The notes under the pieces were generated by a model. It saw nothing but the letters and a program-made list of their open reading frames with translations. It was not told the DNA's origin and made no database searches. Source: Ruminococcus sp. Phil11 (GTDB lineage: Bacteria > Bacillota > Clostridia > Oscillospirales > Ruminococcaceae). Taken from it: DNA of 64,000 nucleotides. The translations under genes and the position numbers were made by a program. The number at the start of each line of letters is the position of its first letter. Within the stretch, counting starts at the first letter, position 1. The DNA lies in contig MSGZ01000024.1 of NCBI GenBank assembly GCA_001940925.1, positions 177,264-241,263 of the forward strand, written 5' to 3'. This document shows, in pieces, positions 8,709-17,531 of this stretch.

Positions 8709-10367
8709 ATGCTGACGGAACTGCCGGTCTCTCTGCTTGCGAAAATCGGACGCTGCGGAGAAGCCGCCGTGATCTTGCTGCTGCGCTGTGCGGTCTTTGC
8801 ACTGCGGGCAGGTTATCGCCTGTTCAGAGAGCTGGTTCGTCTGCTTGCTGCGCTGCTGATGCTCGGAATTGAGCAGCTCCGCGGATTTGCAGCAGGGGAG
8901 GCAGAGTCCGCAAAGGAGATCCGTGCGATGTACCGGAAGCAGTCACCGGAGGGCAGCCGCGTTTCGCTTTGGCTGCATATCATTGGGCAGCTGCTGGTCG
9001 GAAAGCGCGGCGTGATCCGGACGCTTCTGCGGTATCTGATCCCTGTGACCTGCTGTATGCTGCTGTTTACGCTTGTACGGCGTGAGGTGCGGCAGGAATA
9101 CGCTGTTGCAGTTGCCGTGGACGGCAAAGCGGTCGGGACCGTTGCGTCTGAGGCTGATTATATTGCTGCAGAGGCGATTGTCCGCAAGCGGCTTTCGTAT
9201 TCTGTTGATGATGTGGATATTTCTCTGAACCGCAGTCTGCAGCTGGAAAAGGCGGAGGGCAGGATCCTCACCGCCGGCGAACTGGCCGATCAGCTGCTGA
9301 AAAACTCGGATATCGAGCTGTTTGAAGGCTGGGGCGTTTACGTCAACGACGAATTTGTCGGTGCGGTCGAGGATAAGCACCCGGTCGAAGCGGCACTGGT
9401 GCGCGTGCTGAGTGCATACAGCGACCGGATGCACGGCGAGATCGACAACATCCATTTTGCGGATACCGTGACTTATGAATGGGGCAATTATCTGGTCGGC
9501 AGCCGCGTATCGCCGCAGGCACTGGCCAATAAGCTGACCCATGTCGAGCACGGCACGCGGACGTATACCGCAGGCAAGCTGGACACGGTCTACAGCATTG
9601 CGGAGCGGTTTTCCGTGACTGCTGACGAGATCCGCAGGCTGAATCCGGATGTGGAGGATGCGGTGCCCTATGCGCATCGCATGACGGTCCCGTCCGAGAA
9701 ACGCTATCTGCCGATCGTGTTCACGCGCATCATCAAAGCAACGGAGTTCCTTGATTTTGAGACAAAGCGTTATGAGACGGCGGCACTTCCGCAGGGTACC
9801 GAGGAGGTGCTTGTCCGCGGCGTGCAGGGCGAGCGCGAGCAGAAGCTGCAGGTCACGTATACCGACGGCGCGGAGACATCCCGCAAGGTCATGTCATCCA
9901 GTCTGGTGATCCGGCCGGTCGATGAGGAGATCGGCATCGGTACGTACACCGCGCAGCCGTGGAGCTATGACACGAAGATCGACGGAAACGGACGCTATCC
10001 GTGGCCGGTGGACGGCGGCAAGATCACCAGTCTGTTCGGCGGCGACCGCAATCACGGCGGACTGGATATCGGTGCGGCGGAATATTCTGAAATCTATGCC
10101 GCGGATGACGGAACGGTCATGCTCTCGACATGGGAGGACAGCTACGGCTATTTTGTGCTGATCGACCACGGGGACGGTTTCGAGACGCTCTATGCGCACT
10201 GTGTCGAGCTGATCGCGCAGCCGGGACAGAAGGTGCGCAAGGGCGAACCGATCGCGCTGGTCGGCAATACCGGCGATTCGACCGGGCCGCATCTGCATTT
10301 TGAGGTGCGCGTGGACGGTGTCCGCGTCAATCCCACGCAGTATATGCGCGTGAATATGGACGATTGA
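8709..10367 (+). CDS. Membrane-anchored LysM/G5/M23 endopeptidase
   Basis: 552 residues. One membrane helix lies at about 105-123 after an unusually long N-terminal region (about 100 residues, itself partly hydrophobic). Outside are a LysM domain (about 284-330, TYTAGKLDTVYSIAERFSV), a G5-like domain (335-412) and a C-terminal M23 metallopeptidase (430-545) with all zinc/catalytic residues: HGGLD, YAH and GPHLHFEV. M23 enzymes cut peptidoglycan cross-bridges. The ATG follows GAAAGGGGG. It is transcribed alone, from its own promoter to a terminator at 10391. A role in cell separation or wall remodelling is inferred; sporulation proteins of this build are an alternative. Confidence 0.9.
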   Translation: MLTELPVSLLAKIGRCGEAAVILLLRCAVFALRAGYRLFRELVRLLAALLMLGIEQLRGFAAGEAESAKEIRAMYRKQSPEGSRVSLWLHIIGQLLVGKRGVIRTLLRYLIPVTCCMLLFTLVRREVRQEYAVAVAVDGKAVGTVASEADYIAAEAIVRKRLSYSVDDVDISLNRSLQLEKAEGRILTAGELADQLLKNSDIELFEGWGVYVNDEFVGAVEDKHPVEAALVRVLSAYSDRMHGEIDNIHFADTVTYEWGNYLVGSRVSPQALANKLTHVEHGTRTYTAGKLDTVYSIAERFSVTADEIRRLNPDVEDAVPYAHRMTVPSEKRYLPIVFTRIIKATEFLDFETKRYETAALPQGTEEVLVRGVQGEREQKLQVTYTDGAETSRKVMSSSLVIRPVDEEIGIGTYTAQPWSYDTKIDGNGRYPWPVDGGKITSLFGGDRNHGGLDIGAAEYSEIYAADDGTVMLSTWEDSYGYFVLIDHGDGFETLYAHCVELIAQPGQKVRKGEPIALVGNTGDSTGPHLHFEVRVDGVRVNPTQYMRVNMDD

Positions 10368-10390
10368 AGTTCACCGCAAGCATAATAAAA

Positions 10391-10423
10391 AAGGACGCTG
10401 ATGTCATGATCGGCGTCCTTTTT
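10391..10423. terminator. Bidirectional terminator
   Basis: A-run, GGACGC (10393-10398), then GCGTCC (10413-10418) and a T-run. It ends the M23 gene on the plus strand and could end leftward transcripts of the queF operon. Its stem is nearly the same as those at 18150 and 34719. Confidence 0.8.
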
Positions 10424-10665
10424 CTGTTTCCTGAACTTTTGGCAGGCTTCAGCATTGGGAGAAGAAACGCCCAAGAAGCCGCTCCGCGCTGTGGTGCTGA
10501 CCCCTCCGCCGCTTCGCGGTTCCCCTCCCCTTTCAGGGGAGGCAATTGGCGGGCTTCAGCATTGGGAGCAGTGAACTTTCAGAAGCCGCTCCGCGGCGTG
10601 TATTTCGCTGATTGGGAGAACTTCGCTCACCGCTCCCGGAGGAAAACGCCGGCGCGGGCTCCGCG
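10424..10665 (+). repeat. Dispersed intergenic repeat, family B, about one and a half copies
   Basis: The stretch holds GGCAGGCTTCAGCATTGGGA and then, after GC-rich filler, GGGCTTCAGCATTGGGA again, followed by AGAAGCCGCTCCGCGGCGTG, a TTGGGAGAACTTCGCTCACC segment and a CCCGGAGGAAAACG segment. The same order of words returns at 18006-18110 and 34566-34710 (reversed) and 63093-63225. No gene is visible in it. Confidence 0.75.
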
Positions 10666-11157
10666 CTATCTGTTGTTGACGGGTTCGGGGTAGAGGTCGT
10701 GGTGCGTCAGGCGGTCCCATGCGACCTGCTCCCATTTCGTGCCGGGCATCCCGTAATTGCAGTAGGGGTCAATGGAGATGCCGCCGCGCGGGAGGAACTT
10801 GCCCCACACCTCAATATAGGCAGGCTCCATGAGCCGGATCAGATCGTTCATGATGATGTTGACGCAGTCCTCGTGAAAATCCCCGTGATTGCGGAAGCTG
10901 AACAGATACAGCTTCAGCGACTTGCTCTCGACCATTTTCACGCGCGGAACGTATGAAATATAGATCGTCGCAAAGTCCGGCTGCCCCGTGATCGGGCAGA
11001 GGCTTGTAAACTCCGGGCAGTTGAACTTGACGAAATAGTCGCGGCCGGGATGCTTGTTTTCAAAGGTCTCCAGCACCGACGGGTCATAATCGGACGGATA
11101 TTTCGTGTGCTGATTGCCGAGCAATGTCATGCTCTCTTCGTGTTCGCGCTTGTTCAT
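10666..11157 (-). CDS. queF: NADPH-dependent 7-cyano-7-deazaguanine reductase
   Basis: 163 residues, the single-domain (YkvM-like) form. It reduces preQ0 to preQ1 in queuosine tRNA modification. The nucleophilic cysteine lies in [15 protein letters not shown]; the family motif [20 protein letters not shown], which binds NADPH, is intact. It is the last gene of the minus-strand FHA-FtsW-PBP operon (18-base gap, GAAGGAGG ribosome site). Other queuosine genes are not in the window; why it travels with cell wall genes is unclear. Confidence 0.95.
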   Translation of the reverse strand: MNKREHEESMTLLGNQHTKYPSDYDPSVLETFENKHPGRDYFVKFNCPEFTSLCPITGQPDFATIYISYVPRVKMVESKSLKLYLFSFRNHGDFHEDCVNIIMNDLIRLMEPAYIEVWGKFLPRGGISIDPYCNYGMPGTKWEQVAWDRLTHHDLYPEPVNNR

Positions 11158-11175
11158 AAGCAGCCTCCTTCGGAT

Positions 11176-12600
11176 TCAGGATATGCCGGAAACGGCATCG
11201 AGCAGGATTCTTGCGAGCTGTGCGGTCGTGATATCCCAGCTCTGACGCTCTTCGATCAGAATGCAGAACGCGACCGGTGCGCGGTCATCGAGGCAGAAGC
11301 CTGCGAGCAGCGAGTTTTCGTATTCTCTGCCGCCGTCGTTGACCTGCGCGGTGCCGCTCTTGCAGCCGCAGGAATAGACGTCAAATGACACATAGTAATG
11401 GTGCGTGGAATTGAGCGTCTCTACCTCTCTGACGGCCTGTGCCGCCTGTGCACTGAACATCTGCGGGGTCTGCCGCTGAACGGCAAGCTCGACGTTCTCG
11501 CCGGTCGGGGTCGTTCTGGACTTTACCAGATACGGCCGGACTGCAGAGCCGGTGCCGTTCGCGATCGCGCCCTGCCACAGCATGAGCTGATAGGGGCTGA
11601 CGAGCGTCTTGCCCTGCCCGAGCGCGCCCCATTCCGTTTCAAAATTATTGAGGTCGCTCAGCTTTGTGGACGCGGGATTGATCGTGATGCCGTCAAGATC
11701 CATCGCATCCGCCTTCTGTCCGTTGACGGCATAGCCCATGCGGGTGTATGTGCCGATGATCGACGAGAGCGGCGCAATGCCGGACTGTACGAGCTGCGCA
11801 AAATACGGATTGCAGCTGTTCTCGAATGCCTGCTGCAGATTCTGCGTGCCGTGGCCGTAGGCCTGATGACAGTTGATTGCATCGCCGTTCGGATTGACCC
11901 AGCTGCCCTCGCAGGTGTATTCCAGCGCATTGACACCGGTCACGCCTGCCGCCTCATAGGCAGCGATCAGCGTGGAGACCTTCTGCGTGGAGCCGGGAAC
12001 GGTCGGGAAGAATGCCTTGCAGAGCAGGCTGCCCGACGGCATGGATTCGAGATCTGCGTAGCCCTGTGCGATATCGACGCAGGGACGGCTGACGCAGACG
12101 AGGATCTCGCCGGTTTTCCAGTTGTATGCGATCGCCGCGCCGTTTTTGTCGCCGAATGCGTTATAAACGGTTTTGTTTGCGCGGTGCGAAAGCGTCGTAT
12201 GGATCGTGGCGTCGCCGGCCTCATTGCCGTAGGTAAAGCTGTAATTTGCCAGTTCCTCAAGATGCTTTGCGACGATCGTATTGGACATCTGTCCGCTGGT
12301 ATCGCCGATCAGATTTCCGATATCGGCAAACTGACCCGGCGGATAATTCGTCAGCGGCTGACTGCCGTCAAAGAGAACGTCGCCGTCGCGGTCAAGCACC
12401 TTGCCGTAGGTCGTTTTGCCGGATTTCGCCATGTAGGACGGTGCCTTGGAGATCAGCGTATAGCCGAGATAGATCAGCGCAAGGATAAAGCATGTGAGCA
12501 GCAGTGCCGTCCATTTTCCGGCTCTGCGGGTGCTGCGCGGCGCGGAGATATCGAGCTGCGGCGCAGAGGGACGCTGCTGCTTTTTCTGTCTGCCTGCCAT
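11176..12600 (-). CDS. Class B penicillin-binding protein, transpeptidase (PbpA-like)
   Basis: 474 residues. A cytosolic basic N-terminus and one membrane helix (about 27-50) precede the outer part. The three active-site motifs of penicillin-binding transpeptidases are present: STQK (SxxK), SCN (SxN) and KSGT (KTG class). Such enzymes cross-link peptidoglycan and work with a SEDS polymerase; the adjacent FtsW/RodA homologue, one base away, is the obvious partner. The N-terminal dimerisation region is short, as in PbpA of actinobacteria and clostridia rather than FtsI with PASTA domains. It could serve elongation, division or sporulation. Confidence 0.92.
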   Translation of the reverse strand: MAGRQKKQQRPSAPQLDISAPRSTRRAGKWTALLLTCFILALIYLGYTLISKAPSYMAKSGKTTYGKVLDRDGDVLFDGSQPLTNYPPGQFADIGNLIGDTSGQMSNTIVAKHLEELANYSFTYGNEAGDATIHTTLSHRANKTVYNAFGDKNGAAIAYNWKTGEILVCVSRPCVDIAQGYADLESMPSGSLLCKAFFPTVPGSTQKVSTLIAAYEAAGVTGVNALEYTCEGSWVNPNGDAINCHQAYGHGTQNLQQAFENSCNPYFAQLVQSGIAPLSSIIGTYTRMGYAVNGQKADAMDLDGITINPASTKLSDLNNFETEWGALGQGKTLVSPYQLMLWQGAIANGTGSAVRPYLVKSRTTPTGENVELAVQRQTPQMFSAQAAQAVREVETLNSTHHYYVSFDVYSCGCKSGTAQVNDGGREYENSLLAGFCLDDRAPVAFCILIEERQSWDITTAQLARILLDAVSGIS

Positions 12601-12601
12601 G

Positions 12602-13864
12602 TTATGCGCCTCCCTTCGCGGTGCTGCGGTCTGTCAGGACAGGTGCCTGCGCCGCTTTCAGGAAGCCCGCAAGTATGCCGCTGGCCAGCATGGAGCTGCC
12701 GCCCTGCGAAATAAACGGGATCGTGACGCCGGTGAACGGGATCAGGTTGCAGGAGCCGAAGATATTGAGCGTCATCTGCACCATGAACACCGCAGCCACG
12801 CCGACCGCCAGTCCGGAGTGGTAATAGCTGCGCGGCGGAACGGTCAGGATCGAGGCGGGCAGGAACAGCACGAGGATGACAGTCATCATGCCGGTGAACA
12901 GGCCCCATTCCTCACAGATTGTCGAAAAAACGATATCCGTTCTAGATGCTGCGACATGGATCAGGGAGCCGTTGCCCGCCCCTTTGCCGAACCAGCCGCC
13001 TTCCGCGATTGCAGTCAGAGCCTTGACCTGCTGATAGCCCGTGCCGGACATATCTGCCCAGATATCCGAATGCAGACGCTCCTGCACATAGGCAGGTGCC
13101 GCCTTCCAAGCAAAGACCGCCGCAGCGACCGCGCAGAGGATCAGAAAAACCATCAGGCGCGCGGAGATTTTTTCGCGCAGATAGCAGAACCGCAGCAGGA
13201 ATGCAAAGCCTGCGACGGCAAGGAAGGTCGGCAGCGAGCCGAGGTCACGGCACCACCACTGCAGCACCGCGATCACGCCCGTGCAGAAGATCAGCAGCAG
13301 GTTGTCCGGTACGAAGTGAATGCCGAGGAAGGACGATTTTTTCAGCTGTGTGCGGATCGAACTTGCGCAGATCAGCACAAAGACCGGCTTGACAAATTCC
13401 GAGGGCTGGATCGTGATGAAGCCGAGGTCGATCCACATGCTGCGGCTGCCGGTCAGGAAGCGGATCGCGGCGACCAGTCCGAAGAACAGCGCATACCAGA
13501 GCGGCTTCATGCGCTCGGCACGGTAGGGGTTCCGCGTGACAAGATAGGACGCCTGACACATCAGGAACGCCCCGACGCCGAAGGCAAAATGCTTGAGTGC
13601 AAATTCCAGCCCGCCGAAGCAGGACTGATAGATCGTGCTCATGCCGATCACCAGCAGCAGCACGGTATCGACCGTGCATGCCTCGCGCTGGACAAACTGC
13701 AGGATGATCGAGCCGATGAAGTCGGCGGTCAGAACGATGCAGGCCAGCTTGACGACCTCCGCCGTGATGCCGAAGGACAGAGCAACGAGGATCATCATGG
13801 CGGCGTGTGCGATCAGGACGAGCAGCAGCAGGAACGGGTGAGAGATCGGTTTTGTCTTTGTCAT
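12602..13864 (-). CDS. SEDS-family glycosyltransferase FtsW/RodA
   Basis: 420 residues from the ATG at 13864, with about ten membrane helices. SEDS proteins polymerise glycan strands from lipid II. Conserved pieces include GSRSMWIDLGFITIQPSEF, the loop with DLGSLPTF, and the late FISQGGSSMLASGILAGF. The start overlaps the FHA stop as ATGA, so the reading frame open further upstream is not used. Together with the PBP it forms a polymerase-transpeptidase pair. Whether it is RodA, FtsW or SpoVE cannot be settled from sequence alone. Confidence 0.93.
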   Translation of the reverse strand: MTKTKPISHPFLLLLVLIAHAAMMILVALSFGITAEVVKLACIVLTADFIGSIILQFVQREACTVDTVLLLVIGMSTIYQSCFGGLEFALKHFAFGVGAFLMCQASYLVTRNPYRAERMKPLWYALFFGLVAAIRFLTGSRSMWIDLGFITIQPSEFVKPVFVLICASSIRTQLKKSSFLGIHFVPDNLLLIFCTGVIAVLQWWCRDLGSLPTFLAVAGFAFLLRFCYLREKISARLMVFLILCAVAAAVFAWKAAPAYVQERLHSDIWADMSGTGYQQVKALTAIAEGGWFGKGAGNGSLIHVAASRTDIVFSTICEEWGLFTGMMTVILVLFLPASILTVPPRSYYHSGLAVGVAAVFMVQMTLNIFGSCNLIPFTGVTIPFISQGGSSMLASGILAGFLKAAQAPVLTDRSTAKGGA

Positions 13865-14313
13865 GCGACCACGCCCTTTCCGGTTCCTTTGACGACGGTC
13901 ATGCGGTGCTTGCCGATCTGGATCGCGTCGTTCTGATGCAGCGTGCAGGGTTTGGTGATGCGTCTGCCGTTGACGAGCACACCGTTCTGTGCGCCGATGT
14001 CCTCGATCTGCCATTTGCCGCCGGATAAGCAGAGCAGCGCGTGAAAGCGCGAGACCTCTGTGTCCGGGAAGCGGATATCCGCAGAGGGGTGCCGTCCGAT
14101 CAGGATCTCAGCGGCACCGAGGGGATACAGCGTGCCCTCACAGGCAAGCATATAGCCTCTGCCCTCCTGCGCCCAGCCTCTGTCGCCGCGGCGGCGTTCG
14201 CGGCCGGCCGCAAGCAGGATCACCAGTGCGCAGATATCGACGAATATGACGACAAACGCCGTCGCAGCCTCCCGCAGAAACGGGTACTGCTCAAACAGCG
14301 GTGTTAAGTCCAT
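13861..14313 (-). CDS. Membrane-anchored FHA-domain protein
   Basis: 150 residues: one membrane helix (about 18-36), a basic cytosolic linker, then an FHA domain (about 60-145) with the signature residues GRHPSAD, S-R-FH (EVSRFHALL) and NGVLVNG. FHA domains bind phosphothreonine. It is the first gene of an operon with FtsW/RodA, PBP and QueF. FHA-RodA-PbpA order is known from actinobacteria, where a Ser/Thr kinase with PASTA domains controls it; no kinase is in this window. Confidence 0.93.
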   Translation of the reverse strand: MDLTPLFEQYPFLREAATAFVVIFVDICALVILLAAGRERRRGDRGWAQEGRGYMLACEGTLYPLGAAEILIGRHPSADIRFPDTEVSRFHALLCLSGGKWQIEDIGAQNGVLVNGRRITKPCTLHQNDAIQIGKHRMTVVKGTGKGVVA

Positions 14314-14362
14314 ATCTGTGTTTCCTTTCTGTATTCGCCCGGAGGCGGTTTCTTATCATAAT

Positions 14363-14392
14363 AGTATAGCACAAATTCGCAGATTTTGTCAA
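14363..14392 (-). promoter_or_regulatory. Promoter of the FHA-FtsW-PBP-queF operon
   Basis: On the minus strand TTGACA (14392-14387) and TATACT (14368-14363) are separated by 18 bases, 50 bases before the FHA start. Between it and the divergent promoter at 14499 lies a short GC-rich piece that resembles fragments of repeat family B. Confidence 0.85.
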
Positions 14393-14498
14393 GGTCGGCA
14401 GAGCCGACAGCTGTTTCCCTCCGCGCCCGGAGCCCCCGCGGGCCATTCCTAAAGTTCGCCGGAAGGCAGCGCAAAACATAAAATAGACTGTGCGCAGC

Positions 14499-14527
14499 TT
14501 GCTTTTTGCCTGATAATATGATATAAT
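14499..14527 (+). promoter_or_regulatory. Promoter of the PH/SHOCT-like gene array
   Basis: TTGCTT (14499-14504), 17 bases, TATAAT (14522-14527), 34 bases before the first start codon. Confidence 0.8.
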
Positions 14528-14560
14528 AATGTAATATTGCAAAGAAAGGCGGTGCGCAAT

Positions 14561-15286
14561 ATGCAGGAAAATGAGCCGGTCATCATGCAGGAAGAGATCA
14601 GCGAATACGACGGCGGCTGTGCGATGACCATGTGGGTCATTTTCCTGACGTTCTGGTGCTGCCTGATCTTCGCCGGATGGTTATCCGGCTTCCGGCTGCT
14701 GGATGTGCTCTGGAAATCAGCCGTATACTGCCTCGGCTTCTGCGCCGTGATCGGACTGGTACAGATCACCGAATATCTGCTGCGGCAGCGCATCCGCATC
14801 CTCGTTACGCCGTCGTATATCACGATGATTTCCGTCCGGCGGTTCAGAGGGGAAAAAGTCCGGCAGATCCCGGTTCCGGCAATTTACGACATTCAGTCCT
14901 TTCACAACAAAGTGGTTATTTTCACACCCGGGAAAAAATATGAGATCCTGCATTTTGCTGGCGCAGAACGCTTCGCCGGGCAGCTCCGGCCGCTTCTCCG
15001 TCAGACGGGCGCGGATATCCCGAAAACCGCGCAGGAGCGTTATGATGAGGTGCGCGAACTGACGGCGGACTGGAAGCGCAGACAGGTCGAACGGGCACTC
15101 ATGCAGCAAAAGGAGCAGAAACCGCCTTCCGTGACGGTTGACGAATTCGGACAGCCGATCCTGCCGCAGGTACTGACCGACGAGCAGGCCGAAGGCGTAT
15201 TCCGCCCGGCTGTCGGAACAGAGACACCGGCGGCACCGCAGTATGAGACGACAGAGCAGCAGGGAACGCTGCAAGAGGGACAATGA
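14561..15286 (+). CDS. Membrane protein with PH-like core, array member 1
   Basis: 241 residues. Two membrane helices (about 24-42 and 47-72) are followed by a segment with the strand pattern of bacterial PH-like (YcxB/bPH) domains, around RIRILVTPSYITMISVRRF and QIPVPAIYDIQSFHNKVVIF. A charged helix and a Gln/Pro-rich tail follow. No catalytic motif is seen. The ATG follows AAAGGCGGTG. It overlaps or abuts three similar genes downstream (one-base gap to the next), all from one promoter. Function unknown. Confidence 0.7.
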   Translation: MQENEPVIMQEEISEYDGGCAMTMWVIFLTFWCCLIFAGWLSGFRLLDVLWKSAVYCLGFCAVIGLVQITEYLLRQRIRILVTPSYITMISVRRFRGEKVRQIPVPAIYDIQSFHNKVVIFTPGKKYEILHFAGAERFAGQLRPLLRQTGADIPKTAQERYDEVRELTADWKRRQVERALMQQKEQKPPSVTVDEFGQPILPQVLTDEQAEGVFRPAVGTETPAAPQYETTEQQGTLQEGQ

Positions 15287-15287
15287 T

Positions 15288-16034
15288 ATGGAATCGAATG
15301 TAATGTTTTCATGTATCTATCGGGATACCGGCGGCAGCGCGGAACAGAAGCCGCTTTCCAAAAAGACGCTTTCCGCATACGGTGCGGCTGTGCTGCTTTT
15401 TGTTATCGGTTGTCTGACAGGCCTTCCGTTCCTGTTTTTTCTGGCAGTGGCAATAATTGTGGGTTCGCTTTTCATCAAAGAGCAGCCGGCCGCCGTCCGG
15501 AAAATACAGGTGACGCCGACGCATCTGATGGCAGTGGAATTTAACGGCCGGATCCTGCAGAGCTTTGCGCTCAAAGATATTATGGCGATCTGTGCAGAGG
15601 GTGCGGATACTGTGGTCATGAAGGTCAAGACACGGAATCCGCAGACACTGGAAATCGAATTGTCGGAATGCCGGTTCGAGGGTGTCGGGGACTGTTCCGG
15701 TCTGATTGCAGCCGTGAAGCGGCAGATCACAGGACATAGCACGCCGCCGCAGCTTCCGGCGCGGCAGACCGCTGCCGTGCAGCAGCCGCAGTTTCCGGCA
15801 CAGCCGCAGCCCCGTATGCTGACGGAGGATGAAGCAGACCGTCTCCATGCGGCGCAGCATCTGCTGCATCAGGGTGCGATCTCAAAGCAGCAGTACAGCG
15901 GGGTCATGAAGCCCGCAGCACCGCAGCCGCGCCCGCTGACGGCGGACGAACTCAATGCAATGAATGCCGCGGATTATCAGCAGCGGCAGGCGAAAATCGC
16001 GCAGCAGCTTGAAATGACACAGACAGAGGAGTAA
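15288..16034 (+). CDS. Membrane protein with PH-like core and SHOCT-like tail, array member 2
   Basis: 248 residues. MESNVMFSCIYR opens it, two close membrane helices follow (about 28-62), then a PH-like region (IQVTPTHLMAVEFNGRILQS, FALKDIMAI). The C-terminal third holds a SHOCT-like hairpin, EADRLHAAQHLLHQGAISKQ, and a last helix with NAMNAADYQQRQAKIAQQL. SHOCT helices are often found at the ends of membrane or PH proteins and mediate oligomerisation. It starts one base after the previous stop. The longest in-frame opening at 15243 lies inside the previous gene and is not used. Confidence 0.72.
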   Translation: MESNVMFSCIYRDTGGSAEQKPLSKKTLSAYGAAVLLFVIGCLTGLPFLFFLAVAIIVGSLFIKEQPAAVRKIQVTPTHLMAVEFNGRILQSFALKDIMAICAEGADTVVMKVKTRNPQTLEIELSECRFEGVGDCSGLIAAVKRQITGHSTPPQLPARQTAAVQQPQFPAQPQPRMLTEDEADRLHAAQHLLHQGAISKQQYSGVMKPAAPQPRPLTADELNAMNAADYQQRQAKIAQQLEMTQTEE

Positions 16035-16038
16035 GGAT

Positions 16039-16761
16039 ATGGATCCGGACGTAAAGTTTTCTTGCGGTTATAAACCCACTGACGCAAATCAGAATTCCGT
16101 ATTATCATGCGGAGGCATCATTTTCAGTGCTTTCTTTCTGATCGTTCTGCTCACGATTAGCACACTCAAGCGGGAGTGGTTCATGTTACTGTTATTGCTG
16201 GCCTTTTCAGTGCCGTTTTACGGGATTATGTGGAAGTCATTTTTGGATCAGTATATCCATGTGACGGCGACAGAACTGCAGGTGGTGCGTTCGGACGGCA
16301 AGGTGCAGTGGAGCTGCGCATTGAAGGATATCTGGGACGTCAATGCGCCTGACCGGGATACCCTGAATTTTATGGTGCGGTCGAATGAGAGCGGCGTGTC
16401 GACGGAAGTGACGCTCAGAACGGTCGCGGATATCGACGGTCTGATCGCGGCGATCGCAAAGTGGGGGGCTGTGCAGAGTGCAGCTCCGCACATGATCCCG
16501 GAGCTTCCGGTGCTGCCGCAGCCGAAGCCGGTTCCGCTGCATAGGATGAGTGAGAACGAAGCAGATGAGCTCCACGCGGCGCAGCATCTGCTCAATCTGG
16601 GCATGATCACATCACAGCAGTATGCGGATGTCCTGTCACCGCCGGAACCGGAGCCGGTACCGGTACAGTTTGCGGATATCAACGCACAGAACGCCGCAGA
16701 TTATCTGAAGCGGCAGGAGCAGCTTGCACAGCAGCTCGGAATGACGCAATCGGAGGAATAA
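16039..16761 (+). CDS. Membrane protein with PH-like core and SHOCT-like tail, array member 3
   Basis: 240 residues, clear paralogue of the genes on both sides. It begins MDPDVKFSCGYKPTD, has two membrane helices (about 28-68), a PH-like segment (VTATELQVVRSDGKVQWSCA, LKDIWDV), a SHOCT-like hairpin (EADELHAAQHLLNLGMITSQ) and the shared end helix (NAADYLKRQEQLAQQL). A GGAGTAAGGAT ribosome site lies in the end of the previous gene, four bases from its stop. Function unknown. Confidence 0.72.
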   Translation: MDPDVKFSCGYKPTDANQNSVLSCGGIIFSAFFLIVLLTISTLKREWFMLLLLLAFSVPFYGIMWKSFLDQYIHVTATELQVVRSDGKVQWSCALKDIWDVNAPDRDTLNFMVRSNESGVSTEVTLRTVADIDGLIAAIAKWGAVQSAAPHMIPELPVLPQPKPVPLHRMSENEADELHAAQHLLNLGMITSQQYADVLSPPEPEPVPVQFADINAQNAADYLKRQEQLAQQLGMTQSEE

Positions 16762-16766
16762 GGGAC

Positions 16767-17531
16767 ATGGATCCGAACGTAAAGTTTTCGTGCCGCTATA
16801 AGCCTGCGACAGATAAAAACAGTTCTGTCGAAACATTCGGGGATGTATGCTTTATCTGCTTGATTCTGGCTGTTTTTTTAGCGATCGGTGTGGCATTACA
16901 CTCTATATTATTGACTGCGTTCACGCTGATTTTTTCTGCTCTCACGTTTGTGTGCATCAAGAAGGCACGTCTGAAGCAGTTTATTCAGGTGACACCGACT
17001 GCGCTTCAGATCGTGCGCTCGGACAAAAAGATTCTGGCACAGTTCGCATTGAAGGATATCATGGAAGTATCTTCGCCCGACAAGCATACTGCGGTACTCA
17101 CGATGTATCCCGGCAGAGGTTCTGAGGATGCAGAGCATACGCTTTGGTTTGTCGGAGACGCCGACGGTCTGCTTGTAGCCCTGAGCGAGTGGGGCGGTGT
17201 GCACATTGCGGGTTCTGTGCCGAAGCCGCAGCTTTCTGAAAGTGATCCGGATCCTGCGCAGCCGCGTGTTCTGACGGATGAGGAAGCCGATGAGCTCCAT
17301 GCGGCGCAGCATCTGCTCAATCAGGGGATGATCTCGGAGCAGCAGTACAGCGGTCTGCTGGTGCCGCCGGTACAGCAGCCTGTGCCGCTCCCGGCGGAGG
17401 ATATCAATGCGATGAACGCTGCAGATTATCAGCAGCGGCAGGAGCAGCTTGCACAGCAGCTCGGAACAGTTCCGCTGAATACTGCGGATGAAAAGGAAAA
17501 GGATGAAAATGGACGGGCAGGTTTTATTTGA
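16767..17531 (+). CDS. Membrane protein with PH-like core and SHOCT-like tail, array member 4
   Basis: 254 residues. The start MDPNVKFSCRYKPATD is almost the same as member 3. Two membrane helices, a PH-like segment (VTPTALQIVRSDKKILAQFA, LKDIMEVSSPD), SHOCT-like EADELHAAQHLLNQGMISEQ and the end helix NAADYQQRQEQLAQQL follow. The reading frame continues 20 residues past that helix and overlaps the next gene by 23 bases. The close similarity to member 3 points to recent tandem duplication. Confidence 0.72.
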   Translation: MDPNVKFSCRYKPATDKNSSVETFGDVCFICLILAVFLAIGVALHSILLTAFTLIFSALTFVCIKKARLKQFIQVTPTALQIVRSDKKILAQFALKDIMEVSSPDKHTAVLTMYPGRGSEDAEHTLWFVGDADGLLVALSEWGGVHIAGSVPKPQLSESDPDPAQPRVLTDEEADELHAAQHLLNQGMISEQQYSGLLVPPVQQPVPLPAEDINAMNAADYQQRQEQLAQQLGTVPLNTADEKEKDENGRAGFI

